This document shows, in pieces, positions 1 through 9,057 of a stretch of 64,000 nt of DNA (positions are counted from its first letter, which is position 1; each line of letters starts with the position of its first letter). This DNA is from Microseira sp041929235 (GTDB taxonomy: Bacteria; Cyanobacteriota; Cyanobacteriia; Cyanobacteriales; Aerosakkonemataceae), in NCBI RefSeq assembly GCF_041929235.1, contig NZ_JBHFNP010000278.1, positions 1 through 64,000 on the forward strand, given 5' to 3'. A program made the translations under genes and the position numbers. A model generated the notes under the pieces. The model had not been told where the DNA came from. It did no database searches and saw only the letters and a program-made list of their open reading frames with translations.

Positions 1-103
1 TCACCCACATGGTCATTAAGTTGTCAAGGTTCAGTTCAGCCGATACGACGGGCCATAACGCTTGCTAGGCATACACTTAGGGCTGATAGCCTTTCGTTTT
101 CGC

Positions 104-349
104 CTAAACGAATCGCACAACGTGGTCGGGCATAATTTCCACTTCAATGATGTCAACCTGAATTTCTTTAGCTATCTGCGCTAAAAGCTCTTTAAGTCTT
201 AAATCAACCCCGTCTTTAAGTACAGGACGACGATATTTCGGTGTCCAAACAACATGGTATTTACATGAATAGACGACGTTATTGTTAGATTTAAACTTTT
301 TCATGGAAGGTATTGTCAATATACTGCTTGGCTCTATATAATAGATCAA
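104..349 (-). pseudogene. tnpA: IS200-type Y1 transposase TnpA, 3'-truncated remnant
   Basis: The 81-residue frame contains the N-terminal half of the Y1 HUH transposase. It has the YHVVWTPKYRR strand typical of IS200 TnpA and the motif MPDHV, which normally continues as HLLV. Here the frame leaves the family sequence right after DHV and stops within four residues, so the part carrying the catalytic tyrosine is missing. The protein is very unlikely to be active. It is divergent to the tnpB remnant that starts at 371. Confidence 0.8.
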
Positions 350-370
350 GTTAAGCTAAATAACAAGGCG

Positions 371-1360
371 GTGATTGTAGTGCAAGTAAGATGGAATTTC
401 AAAATCAAGGCAACCAAGTCACAAGACGAAACTATGTCTCGTCATCTTGACACGTTGAGAAAGCATCGTAACTTTGCACTACGGGAACGAGAGACAGGTT
501 ATAACACCAATAATCAGAATGGGAATTCGGAGATTGTTTACGCTATAAATTCGTTTTGCGACATTACACTGCGGACAGAGTATGGATATTGTTGCGCTTT
601 AACATGTCCCGGTCTCAAGCATGGCGTAGTCCCTCAAGACTTGAATATAGCCAAAAAAGCTAACAAGAAGACGGGCGAAATTAGATGGGATTCAGCGAGT
701 GGCATCCAATCCAAAATCACAACTGAATTGAGACATACTCGTGCCAACGCAAGCTGAAATAGATTCGTGTGTGCTGCCAACTAATCTAGCCAACCTAGAT
801 ACAGCATTCACTAATTTTTGGCGGCATGGACGTGGATTTCCCCAATACAAAACTAGGCTTGATTCTTTTGAGATTAAGACTGGTAGAGTATTAATTAAGG
901 ACGCTAGAGATAACTACGCTACCATCTACCTTCCTGGCATTGGTGATGTCAAGATTCACAATAGCCGCGATTTGAGTGGAATTCAAAAGTTTGGGACTTC
1001 TACCATCAAGCGAGAAGGCGGCGACTGGTACATTTCAGCATTAGTTGATGTACCCGACCTACCAGAAACCAACAAACTAGAAAATGCTAAATCTGTTGTC
1101 GGCATTGATGTAGGAGTCAACAAGCTAGTTGCCTTGTCAGATGGCAGCTTTACCCTTGAATACCCGTCCTGCTACCAACAAGAGAACTGCACGACGCCTA
1201 TCCATGGGTCAACGCGCTGCAAGCCGGAAGCTCAAAGGTGCCAAGAACCGCAAAAAAGCTGATCAACGTGTTGCCAAGATGCAGCATGAAATAGCCCAAG
1301 AGCGAGATGGGCGCAACTGGCAAGCTGCTCAAAATATTGTCAACACAGCGGATGTGATTG
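371..1360 (+). pseudogene. tnpB: TnpB (IS605 OrfB) 5' part, frameshifted and interrupted by IS607
   Basis: Three successive frames add up to one TnpB N-terminal region. The first covers 371-757. The second, from about 741, carries the segment LDTAFTNFWRHGRGFPQYK and the RuvC-I motif VVGIDVGVNKLVAL with the first catalytic Asp. The third, from about 1150, carries the Arg/Lys-rich helix QRAASRKLKGAKNRKKADQR and ends in NTADVI. At least two frameshifts are therefore present. The reading frame is broken at 1360/1361, where the IS607 element begins. The missing continuation (ADEDLNLSNM) is found at 3197. Confidence 0.8.
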
Positions 1361-1411
1361 GAGCCGTTAGATAGTTGTCAAGAATATATGCAAACGTCTT
1401 AATATGTTTCT

Positions 1412-2032
1412 ATGATGGAGACATACAGACCGCAGAAATTTGGAGAATTAATTGGGAAGTCGGTGTCAACGTTGCAGCGATGGGACAGAGAAGGCATTCT
1501 GAAGGCTCACCGTTCGCCAACAGGACGCCGATACTACACTCACGACCAATTACTAGAATACCTGGGACTCTTTTGTGATGAGCAAGGAAAAAATATCGTT
1601 GATTTACGAGTGTCAACTATGGCACAAAAACCCGATTTGAAAAATCAAAAAGCTGCGGTTGCCTGTTATTGTCAGAGTCATAACATTCAGGTTGATGATT
1701 GGGTAGAAGAAATAGCTAGTGGCTTAAATTACAAGCGTCCTAAGTTATCACGAATCTTTGAAGACATTGAGTTAGGTCGGGTAAAAAAATTAATCATAGC
1801 TCACAAAGATAGGTTAGTAAGATTTGGATTTGAATGGTTTGAAGGATTTTGTAATCGGCATGGAACAAAAATTATTATAGTCAACGGAGAACAGCTTTCG
1901 CCTGAACAAGAGTTAGTGACTGACTTACTGTCTATAGTTCACATTTTCAGTGCTAGAATCTAAGGGTTGAGGTCATACAAAAAGGCAATTAAAAATGCTG
2001 CTTTGCAAAAAGAACCGGCTACAACTAAGTAA
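1412..2032 (+). pseudogene. tnpA: IS607 serine recombinase TnpA with premature stop
   Basis: An N-terminal MerR-like winged helix (FGELIGKSVSTLQRWDREG, then SPTGRRYYTHDQL) is followed by a small serine-resolvase domain. The catalytic Ser lies in LRVSTMAQKPDLKNQ and the conserved Arg in HKDRLVRFGFEWF. A TAA at 1961-1963 ends the frame at 183 residues. The same frame continues without a break as GLRSYKKAIKNA to a second TAA at 2030-2032, which matches the usual IS607 TnpA C-terminus. A point nonsense mutation has therefore cut about 22 residues. The catalytic domain is complete, so residual activity cannot be excluded. It overlaps the start of tnpB. Confidence 0.8.
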
Positions 2033-3182
2033 AGAAGGCATTTTGGCGCTAGAGTTTATGCAAGCTAAGTGTAGAGGCTTGTACAACTGGTGGCTCTCTA
2101 AATTACGTCATGGTGAACAGTGGCAACTGTATGAAGCTAAGAAAAGCTTGCAGCAGAGCAAACAACACGACCCCCAATTGAATCAAGTTTATGGAAAGCT
2201 ATTAGCGGAGGTGTATTTCAGAATAGACTCTTCGATGCAAGCTTTTTACCGAAGAGTTCATCGCGGTGAAACGCCAGGATTTCCTAGATTTAGACCACGG
2301 CACGCTTTTTTCACACTCTGCTATCCGGCAAGTTATCTGAAAGTTGAGCACAAGCGCATAATTCTACCTACAGGAGGGAAAGGGAAAAACAAACTATATG
2401 CCAATATTCAAGCTGTCCTCACAGAACCACCCCCGGAAAAATTTAAAGAAGTTGCTGTTTCCAGAGACAGTCGAGGCAATTACTATTGCTCTTTTGTGTA
2501 TGAAGCAATTCCACATCAATTAGATAGAATTGGCACAGTAGCTTTTGATTTAGGTGTCAAAACCTTAGCTGTCGGTGTCAACTCAGTGGGCAGAAATTAT
2601 CACATAGGAGGATTTAAAGGTAATGGTTGGTTCAACAAGCAGTTAGACCGGATTCGTGCCAAACGCGACCAATGTAAAAAAGGTTCCCGACGCTATCGTT
2701 ACCTCAGTAATGTTTACCAGCGGGTATCCGAGAAACGTCGAAACAAACAAAAAGACTCATTGCATAAAGCCTCAAGCTTAATCGCCTACAAACTGGCTGA
2801 AAGTGCTGTAGTAATTGGCGATTTGTCGGTGCGACAGATGGCAATGAAGTCAGAAAATAAATGGTTAAACAGGGCAGTATTCAATGATTGGGGTTTGTAT
2901 CAGTTTGTCTTCATGCTCAAATACAAGTGCCAGAAAGCTGGGAAACAAGTTCATCTTGTGAGCGAACGAGATACCAGCAAAACTTGTCATCGTTGCGGAC
3001 ACACTCAAGATATGCCACTGTAGCAAAGAACTTACCATTGCCCAAATTGCAGTTTAGTAATGGACAGGGATGAGAACTCTGCCCGGAACATACTACTGCG
3101 GTATCTTGCGAGGCTATCGCCACACAAACTGCTATCAGGCAAGCGGTGTACTTGGGGTGACTCAAGAAATCGACACGTTTAA
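1995..3182 (+). pseudogene. tnpB: IS607 TnpB (RNA-guided nuclease family), nonsense mutation inside the zinc ribbon
   Basis: The frame encodes an OrfB/TnpB protein: N-terminal helix bundle, RuvC-I motif VAFDLGVKTLAVG, and the lysine/arginine-rich bridge region. The zinc ribbon starts with CHRCG. A TAG at 3021-3023 stops it at 342 residues, but the same frame continues with CPNCSLVMDRDENSARNIL, which holds the second zinc pair and the third catalytic Asp, to a TAA at 3180-3182. The intact protein would have 395 residues. The RuvC-II position reads VIGDLSV with Gly where most TnpB have Glu; a Glu in VSERDTSKTC could be an alternative catalytic residue. Confidence 0.8.
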
Positions 3183-3760
3183 ACACGTTTAGAAAGGCAG
3201 ATGAAGACTTAAACCTGTCCAATATGGTCAAGCGTGCCCAGCCCAAACATAACGGGAAAGGCGGCTACAAGAAGAACGGAGCCAAAGCCAAAACGGGGTT
3301 AAACAAAGTCATCTTAGACTGTGGATGGAACGACTTGTTTAACAAAATTGCTTGGCTTGCCCTAAAAGCGGGTAAGTCAGTAATCAGAGTCAATCCAAAA
3401 CACAGTAGTCAAGAGTGTCCAAAATGTCATCACATCGACAAAAGTAACCGTGATGGCGAAAAGTTTCTGTGTGTCAAATGTGGCTACACCGACCACGCAG
3501 ACACTAAAGCTTCTCGAACAGTCGGGAAGAGAGTGGGGTTAGTCTTCCCACAAAAAATAAGAAAGACTCTACCGAGGGACTCTCGGAAAGTCACGCCTGT
3601 GAAGCCTGCTAGTCAGGAAGCATCAACCGTATCGAGGGTTGAGTCCAGGAACCATGCCTCTGAGCAATTGGGTATTCAGTTGTCCCTTTTTGATACAACT
3701 GAGTATACAACTGCCGACAGTCGGGTATCTAAGAGATACGGCAGAAACTCGCAAGAGTTT

Positions 3761-3790
3761 CCCCTTGCCTTTAGGCATGGGGAGTGTCAA
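3761..3790 (+). repeat. Right-end hairpin of the IS605-type element
   Basis: A hairpin (CCCC-TGCC stem, TTTA loop, GGCA-GGGG return) is followed by GGAGTGTCAA. The element ending at 50412 has the same layout: hairpin, TTT loop and AGTGTCAA. In IS605 elements such a subterminal hairpin is the TnpA recognition site and also lies at the 3' end of the TnpB guide RNA. Confidence 0.6.
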
Positions 3791-3821
3791 ACGATTTATG
3801 CACCGTCGTATCATCGTCATC

Positions 3822-3850
3822 CTCGTTCCCAGGTGGAACCTGGGAACGAG
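3822..3850. repeat. REP-like palindrome (GTTCCCAGG...CCTGGGAAC)
   Basis: A near-perfect palindrome with arms CTCGTTCCCAGGT and ACCTGGGAACGAG. Related copies occur at 26732-26759 and 29970-29994, so this is a dispersed short palindromic repeat. It lies 20 bases past the glcD stop on the minus-strand side and could help end transcription from either side. Confidence 0.7.
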
Positions 3851-3869
3851 ATCGCGAGATCTCAACTCA

Positions 3870-5345
3870 CTAATACAGTTCTACGTTCTCAAATTTCTGC
3901 TCAATTTTAACGGCGCGCGCCGCTTCCCCACAGGTGCGAGGTGTGGGGAACATTTTACCCGGATTGGCTAAACCTTGGGGATTAAAAACTTCTCGCACCC
4001 ATTGCATTGTTTCTAAGTCAATCTGGGTAAACATATCGGTCATATAGCAGCGTTTATCTGCACCAATTCCATGTTCTCCCGACAGACTCCCGCCAACTTG
4101 TACGCAAAGTTTCAGAATATCTCCGCCTAATTCTTCGACTTTTTCCAATGCTCCCGGTACGGAGTTATCGTAAAGAATCAGCGGGTGTAAATTGCCATCT
4201 CCGGCATGAAATACATTCGCGACTTTATAGCCGTATTTCTTGCTCAATTCCTCTATTTCTCGCAAAATAAAAGATAACTGGGTGCGCGGAATTACCCCAT
4301 CTTGTACGTAATAATCGGGACTAACGTGTCCGGCGGCTGCGAAGGCGGCTTTCCGTCCTTTCCATAATTTTAATCGGGTTTCTGGGTCGTTTGCCGTTGT
4401 AATGTTGCGCGCGCCGTTCTTTTTACAAATTTCGGCAATGCGCTGTTTATTCGTCGCAACTTCTACTTCCAATCCGTCTATTTCTACTAGCAAGATTGCC
4501 CCGGCATCGCGGGGATAACAGCCAGTGGCAACTACATCTTCTACGGCGTTGATGCTGAGGTTATCCATAATTTCCATACCGGCGGGTATTATCCCGGACC
4601 CGATAATATCTGAAACCGCCGCTCCCGATTCTTCAATTGTGGTAAAATCAGCTAATAAAACGCAAATTGATTCTGCTGTTTTGAGGATTCTTAAAGTAAT
4701 TTCTGTGGCAATTCCTAGGGTGCCTTCGGAACCAACAAATAAACCCGTCATGTCATATCCTGGCATTTCTTGAACCGCGCCACCGACATCGACAATTGAC
4801 CCATCGGGGAGGACTAATTTTAATCCCATGACGTGGTTGGTGGTGACGCCGTATTTGAGACAATGAACGCCGCCGGAATTTTCGGCAACGTTGCCACCAA
4901 TTGAGCAGATAATTTGACTAGAAGGGTCTGGTGCGTAGTAGAAACCTGCGCCGCTGACGGCTTGTGTCACCCAGTTATTAATGACTCCGGGTTGAACTAC
5001 AACTCGCTGATTTTCTAAGTCTATGCTGAGGATTTTCTTCATCAAGGCGGTGACGATGAGGACGCAATCTTCGACTGGTAATGCACCGCCAGATAAACCC
5101 GTTCCCGCACCTCTCGCTACCCAAGCTATTTGATTTTGGTGGCAAATTTTGACAATTTCTGCTACCTGTTCCGTCGTTTTCGGTAGCACTACTGCTGCTG
5201 GTCTTTGTCGGTAGCTGGTGAGTCCGTCGCATTCGTAGGTGAGTAACTCTTCGCGACGCTGAACGACGCTGTTTTTACCGACTACGGCTGCAAATTGTTT
5301 GAGGATGGGTTGCCAGTTTCGCTGTTGTTTTTCTTGTAGGATCAT
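3870..5345 (-). CDS. glcD: FAD-linked glycolate oxidase/dehydrogenase subunit GlcD
   Basis: A 491-residue protein of the GlcD/D-lactate dehydrogenase flavoprotein family, expected to oxidise glycolate to glyoxylate in photorespiration. The N-terminal FAD_binding_4 domain holds ARGAGTGLSGGALP and GSEGTLGIATEITLRI. The C-terminal FAD-oxidase_C domain shows NVFHAGDGNLHPLILYD and GGSLSGEHGIGADKR, the histidine-containing active-site segments. Length is normal for the family. The last 20 or so residues (after NPGKMFPTPR) are variable and approach the REP palindrome. It stands alone, with a 67-bp gap from the kinase gene on the same strand. D-lactate as substrate cannot be excluded from sequence. 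Confidence 0.88.
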   Translation of the reverse strand: MILQEKQQRNWQPILKQFAAVVGKNSVVQRREELLTYECDGLTSYRQRPAAVVLPKTTEQVAEIVKICHQNQIAWVARGAGTGLSGGALPVEDCVLIVTALMKKILSIDLENQRVVVQPGVINNWVTQAVSGAGFYYAPDPSSQIICSIGGNVAENSGGVHCLKYGVTTNHVMGLKLVLPDGSIVDVGGAVQEMPGYDMTGLFVGSEGTLGIATEITLRILKTAESICVLLADFTTIEESGAAVSDIIGSGIIPAGMEIMDNLSINAVEDVVATGCYPRDAGAILLVEIDGLEVEVATNKQRIAEICKKNGARNITTANDPETRLKLWKGRKAAFAAAGHVSPDYYVQDGVIPRTQLSFILREIEELSKKYGYKVANVFHAGDGNLHPLILYDNSVPGALEKVEELGGDILKLCVQVGGSLSGEHGIGADKRCYMTDMFTQIDLETMQWVREVFNPQGLANPGKMFPTPRTCGEAARAVKIEQKFENVELY

Positions 5346-5412
5346 GGGTGGTTTGTTGCAGGTTGCGTCTGAATAATATTGTTACAAAAATTAATTTAAA
5401 ATAGATAGGGTG

Positions 5413-7500
5413 TTAGCGTTTTAATTTTCCCAGCAGTCGCTTGCGGTTCTCGATGGCTTCCGTATTGGCGGGCCAAATTTGAATGGCTTTGTCGTAGGTG
5501 GCGATCGCTTCCTCATATTTTCTCATTTTCTCCAACACTGCACCCCGGCGATACCAAGCTTGAGAGTAGTCTGGCTTAATTTGCGCCGCTCTGTCAAATG
5601 CCCCTATTGCTTCCTCATACCGCCGCATCTGTTCTAGAATTATTCCTCGGTTATACCAAGCATCGGCGTAGTCTTGTTTAATCCCAACGGCTTTGTCTAA
5701 CGCGGCTAGTGCTTCATCATACCGTTTCAAGTTACCCAAAACTTGACCCCGTTCTCCCCAAGCGTAAGGCGAGTTGGGATCGAGTTGTAGCGCTTTATCT
5801 AAGGATGATACTGCTGCCTCATATCTCTGCAATTGTCGCAGCACTTCGCCTTTTTGCCTCCAAGCTTCTGCATATGCTGGTTTATGTTGCACTGCTTCCC
5901 CAAGCGATATCAAGGCGTCATCGTAGCGCTGTAGTTTATTTAACACCGCGCCTCGCTGATACCACGCAAGGGCGTCATCTGGTTTAATTTGAACGGCTTG
6001 ATTTAAAGCTGCTAGAGCTTCTTCATAACGTTGCAGTTTATCGAGTAACTCACCCTGAAAGTACCACGCCGTGGCGTCATCGGGTTGAATTTGCACTGCT
6101 TTATTTACAGCTGCTAATGCTTCTTCATGGCGTTGTAATTTATCTAGCACCTTGCTGCGACCATACCAAGCGGGTGCATAATCTGACTTGAATTTAAGCG
6201 CTTCTTCAAAAGCTTTGAGTGCTTCGTCATTTTTTTGCAATTCCAACAGCGCCTCGCCGCGTTTTACCCAAGCTTGGGGGTAGTTTGGCTGAAATTGCAA
6301 GACTTTGTCTATGAGGACGATCGCTTCATCATACCGCCGCAATTCAACTAAGGTACTGCCTTGATTAAATAATTCAACGGCTTCGGGTACGGCAGGTGTT
6401 GGCGTGGGAGTATTGACTGGGGCGGGGAAACTCGGTTCTTCTTTGGGTGTAGAGTGTAAAAGCTGGGATAATCCCAAGGTCACCATAACCGTTACCAGAA
6501 TAATCAACAACTGCGGTGACTTAACAAATTGCTGTTGTCGCAATTTTGACAGGACAAAGTATTGCGTCTGAGCCGCTGTAAAATTTTGTAAGGAACGCAA
6601 ATCGTTGAGTACTTCGCTGGCTGATTGGTAGCGATCGCGAAAGTGCGATCGCACCATCCGGTCTAAAATTGCTGCAAAGACTTCGCTAACTTGGGCATAT
6701 TGGCGCCAGATAATTTCCCCAGTTTGCGGATCTTCCTGGAATTGATCTGGTACGATTGCCGTCAATCCCTGGATTGCCGTTATTCCCAAACCGTAGATAT
6801 CGCTGTTAAAACGCGGTTTTCCTCCCTGTTGTTCGTTTGGCATATAACCAGGGGAACCCACCAAAATTGTACAACTTGTTTCCCCCTGGGGATTCGCAAT
6901 TAGGGTATTAATTTCTTTCACCGCGCCAAAGTCAATTAAGATTAGCTTACCATCAACGCGGCGTCGGATTAAATTTGATGGCTTAATATCGCGGTGAATC
7001 ACATTTTGTTGGTGGACAAAAACCAGGGTTTCCAGGACATCCTGTAATAGCGCAATCGCTTCTGGTTCTCTCAGACACCCCTCGCCGCTGGTAAAATTGG
7101 CGAATTCGACGCCCAGATCGTCCCCGTCAATGAATTCTTGGACTAAGTAAAATTCCTGATTTTGCTCAAAGTGAGCAAACAGTTGGGGAATGCGATCGTG
7201 CGATCCCAAACGGTACAATACTTGGGCCTCCCTGTCAAATAAACGTCTCGCTGTCTGCAATACCGAAGGATCTGCATCTTTCGGTTTGAGTTGCTTAACG
7301 ACACAGAGGGGATTACCGGGGAGATCTCTATCTTCAGCTAGATACGTCTCGCCAAACCCCCCACTTTTGAGCTGCCCAATGATATGGTAGCGATCGCGCA
7401 GTGTTTGTCCGAGCATGAACTTCGTGCAATGTAGCAAAGCATCTTGCTCAACGCATGATAACTGATTACTCGAAACTATGCATAGATCTCTAGTTGCCAA
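5413..7500 (-). CDS. Membrane-anchored Ser/Thr protein kinase with C-terminal TPR array
   Basis: A Hanks-type kinase domain occupies about residues 30-300: glycine loop LKSGGFGETYLAEDRD, catalytic loop HRDIKPSN, and DFG in LIDFGAVKE. A membrane segment (LLIILVTVMVTLGL) near residue 335 and a Pro/Thr linker follow, then about nine 34-residue TPRs to the end. The kinase should face the cytoplasm with the TPRs on the other side of the membrane. Two starts are possible: a TTG at 7500 with AGAAGG upstream, or the ATG at 7416, which gives MLGQTLRDRY, the usual start of this family. I favour 7416 on family grounds. Its substrate is unknown. Confidence 0.87.
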   Translation of the reverse strand: MATRDLCIVSSNQLSCVEQDALLHCTKFMLGQTLRDRYHIIGQLKSGGFGETYLAEDRDLPGNPLCVVKQLKPKDADPSVLQTARRLFDREAQVLYRLGSHDRIPQLFAHFEQNQEFYLVQEFIDGDDLGVEFANFTSGEGCLREPEAIALLQDVLETLVFVHQQNVIHRDIKPSNLIRRRVDGKLILIDFGAVKEINTLIANPQGETSCTILVGSPGYMPNEQQGGKPRFNSDIYGLGITAIQGLTAIVPDQFQEDPQTGEIIWRQYAQVSEVFAAILDRMVRSHFRDRYQSASEVLNDLRSLQNFTAAQTQYFVLSKLRQQQFVKSPQLLIILVTVMVTLGLSQLLHSTPKEEPSFPAPVNTPTPTPAVPEAVELFNQGSTLVELRRYDEAIVLIDKVLQFQPNYPQAWVKRGEALLELQKNDEALKAFEEALKFKSDYAPAWYGRSKVLDKLQRHEEALAAVNKAVQIQPDDATAWYFQGELLDKLQRYEEALAALNQAVQIKPDDALAWYQRGAVLNKLQRYDDALISLGEAVQHKPAYAEAWRQKGEVLRQLQRYEAAVSSLDKALQLDPNSPYAWGERGQVLGNLKRYDEALAALDKAVGIKQDYADAWYNRGIILEQMRRYEEAIGAFDRAAQIKPDYSQAWYRRGAVLEKMRKYEEAIATYDKAIQIWPANTEAIENRKRLLGKLKR

Positions 7501-7803
7501 AACTACCTTCTAATTTTGCTTGGGATGCGCTTGCACAACTTGTTGATAAAAAGCTTCAAGTGCTTCTACGCAAGCTTTGTCGTCATAAAGATAGATAATC
7601 GTGACCTGCTTTGATTCGTTCTGCAATGTGGCGTCGCCAAGTTGGAGCTAAACCCAATTTGACGGCAATGTCTGTATATTCAGCTTCGTTTTGAGCAATT
7701 GTATCGGTGACGCCCAACATTTTTAGAAAGGCGTAGGCGTGACGCCCTCCCATGAATTCTCCGGGACAAGTAACAATGGATCAATTACAAGCGATCGCTT
7801 CTA

Positions 7804-7956
7804 CAGGACTTACGCAAGGGCGTTGCCAGAAACAAAGGTGAGACCGTCGTTCGCGTTCGCGCAGCGGCGCGCCAGCGCTCAGCGTTGGGAGGCATATCTC
7901 TCGCCACCAAACCAACGATTTTTCGGAGCGCCCTTTGTTTCTTTGCGTAAGTCCTG
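7804..7956. mobile_element. MITE family A, copy 1 (153 bp)
   Basis: Terminal inverted repeats CAGGACTTACGCA and TGCGTAAGTCCTG are bounded by a 5-bp target duplication TTCTA (7799-7803 and 7957-7961). The interior begins with GGGCGTTGCCAGAAACAAAG, shared with the copy at 17594. No coding capacity for a transposase is present. The insertion falls inside the glycosyltransferase pseudogene, just before the EAIACN codons. Confidence 0.85.
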
Positions 7957-8646
7957 TTCTAGTGATGTATTTCCCCCCGACCAACTTAATGTATCCAAAA
8001 AAAAATCTGAAATTCAATTATTTTTCAGATATTCAATTCGTTGCGTCATGCTGATAAATAGGCAGTAATCTTGGCTTTTCAGCCCTACCTTATCCCCAGC
8101 CCTATCCAGTCGTTTTGACAGCAATTTTAACCGCAAAAATACCAACCTGGCTTGAGGAAAGTGACGGGCAATTTCAGCAAAAATATAATCGGGCTGAGGC
8201 AGATATTTAAACGGTGCTTGGCCACACAAATAAATAACTGCATCATCGGGTAACCCAAAATCTGTCCTACTCTTTTTACTCGGGGGAATATCTTCTGCTT
8301 TGGCATAAACTACGCCAATATTCGGTAAACCAATCAATCTTTCATAATAATGTTATTGAGCATTTTTATGTTCGATCAACTTGCTGGATAAAACCTAGTC
8401 AATTGTTGCTATACCGGAAGTTACTGGATGTCCCCAAGCCGTGCATTGAACGGGGGCTAAACCCAACCCAGCCATTTTTACCGTTCCAGCTTCCATGGCG
8501 ATTTCTGGAAATACTAGGATGTGTAATTCCTCGGCAATTATCTGTTGACAGACGGCTGACAGATTGCCAGTAATTTGATGAAATACATCGCTGTAGTTTC
8601 GGCACTGTTGCGTGAAAGTATCTGTAATTCCTTGATGCCCTAAATA

Positions 8647-8781
8647 ATATCATGTCAGGTAGCAACGGTTGTGTAACTGCTAATAGCTAATCGCTGGCTG
8701 CTCTGGAGGCAATTGACAATATCGCAATTAGCAATTAGCAATTAGCCATCCATACACTACCGATATCTAAGGACATGATAT
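8647..8781. mobile_element. MITE family B, copy 1 (135 bp)
   Basis: The ends read ATATCATGTC and GGACATGATAT, an inverted pair. The same terminal pattern appears at 8954-9057 and 32775-32924. The interior includes a short STRR run (AATTAGC units at about 8727-8750). It lies within the glycosyltransferase pseudogene. Confidence 0.55.
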
Positions 8782-8953
8782 GAAATGTTGTAGCACAAAC
8801 TATCCCTGTCAAAGCATTGCTTTTACTTTCAGGGGTTGTTAGCGAGGTTTGCTGAATTAAATTTTGCATTCCTTCTCAATTGCTTGTTCAACTTGCGCCT
8901 GTTATAGTAACAACTTGCCCAAATTAACGTAGCTACCCCAGTGACTGGGATTG

Positions 8954-9057
8954 ATATGATGTCAGGCTTTTCACCCATAATTAAAACTCAGAGCGTCAGA
9001 GTGTCCCCCCGGAGCGAGCGTCAGTCCTAACTATGGGTAATCAAACGGACATGATAT
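8954..9057. mobile_element. MITE family B, copy 2 (104 bp)
   Basis: Left end ATATGATGTC followed by ACCCATAAT; right end ATGGGTAAT followed by GGACATGATAT. The nested inverted blocks match the copy at 32775-32924. It too lies inside the glycosyltransferase pseudogene. Confidence 0.6.

Larger units (their letters stand above)
1361..3196 (+). mobile_element. IS607-family insertion sequence
   Basis: The element carries a serine-recombinase tnpA and a downstream overlapping tnpB on the same strand, the IS607 arrangement. Its boundaries are inferred from the interrupted host gene. Removing 1361-3196 rejoins GATGTGATTG with GCAGATGAAGAC and restores the TnpB reading ADVIADEDLNLSNM in frame. Both junctions show a GG dinucleotide, in line with the short GG-type core reported for IS607 insertion. 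Both of its genes carry an in-frame stop, so the element looks dead unless suppressed. Confidence 0.75.
104..3790. mobile_element. IS200/IS605-family element, decayed and interrupted by an IS607 element
   Basis: Divergent tnpA (minus strand) and tnpB (plus strand) remnants lie in the head-to-head layout typical of some IS200/IS605 elements. The tnpB is split: its 5' part ends at about 1360 and its 3' part resumes at 3197, with an IS607 element between. The right end is marked by a hairpin (3761-3782) followed by AGTGTCAA. The same end structure is found on the intact element that ends at 50412, so both probably belong to one family. The left end was not located and may be beyond the window start. 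Confidence 0.75.
3197..3910 (+). pseudogene. tnpB: TnpB (IS605 OrfB) 3' part, separated from its 5' half by IS607
   Basis: The frame opens directly at the IS607 right junction with ADEDLNLSNMVKR, which carries the RuvC-II catalytic Glu. It continues through the C-terminal TnpB region with a zinc ribbon (CPKCHH, then CVKCGY) and the RuvC-III Asp in HADTKASRTV. It is the exact continuation of the fragment ending at 1360. The open frame runs past the element's right end at 3790 and through a REP-like palindrome to 3910, so the last 40 or so residues are probably not original. An internal ATG exists at 3224, but no functional product is expected. Confidence 0.75.
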
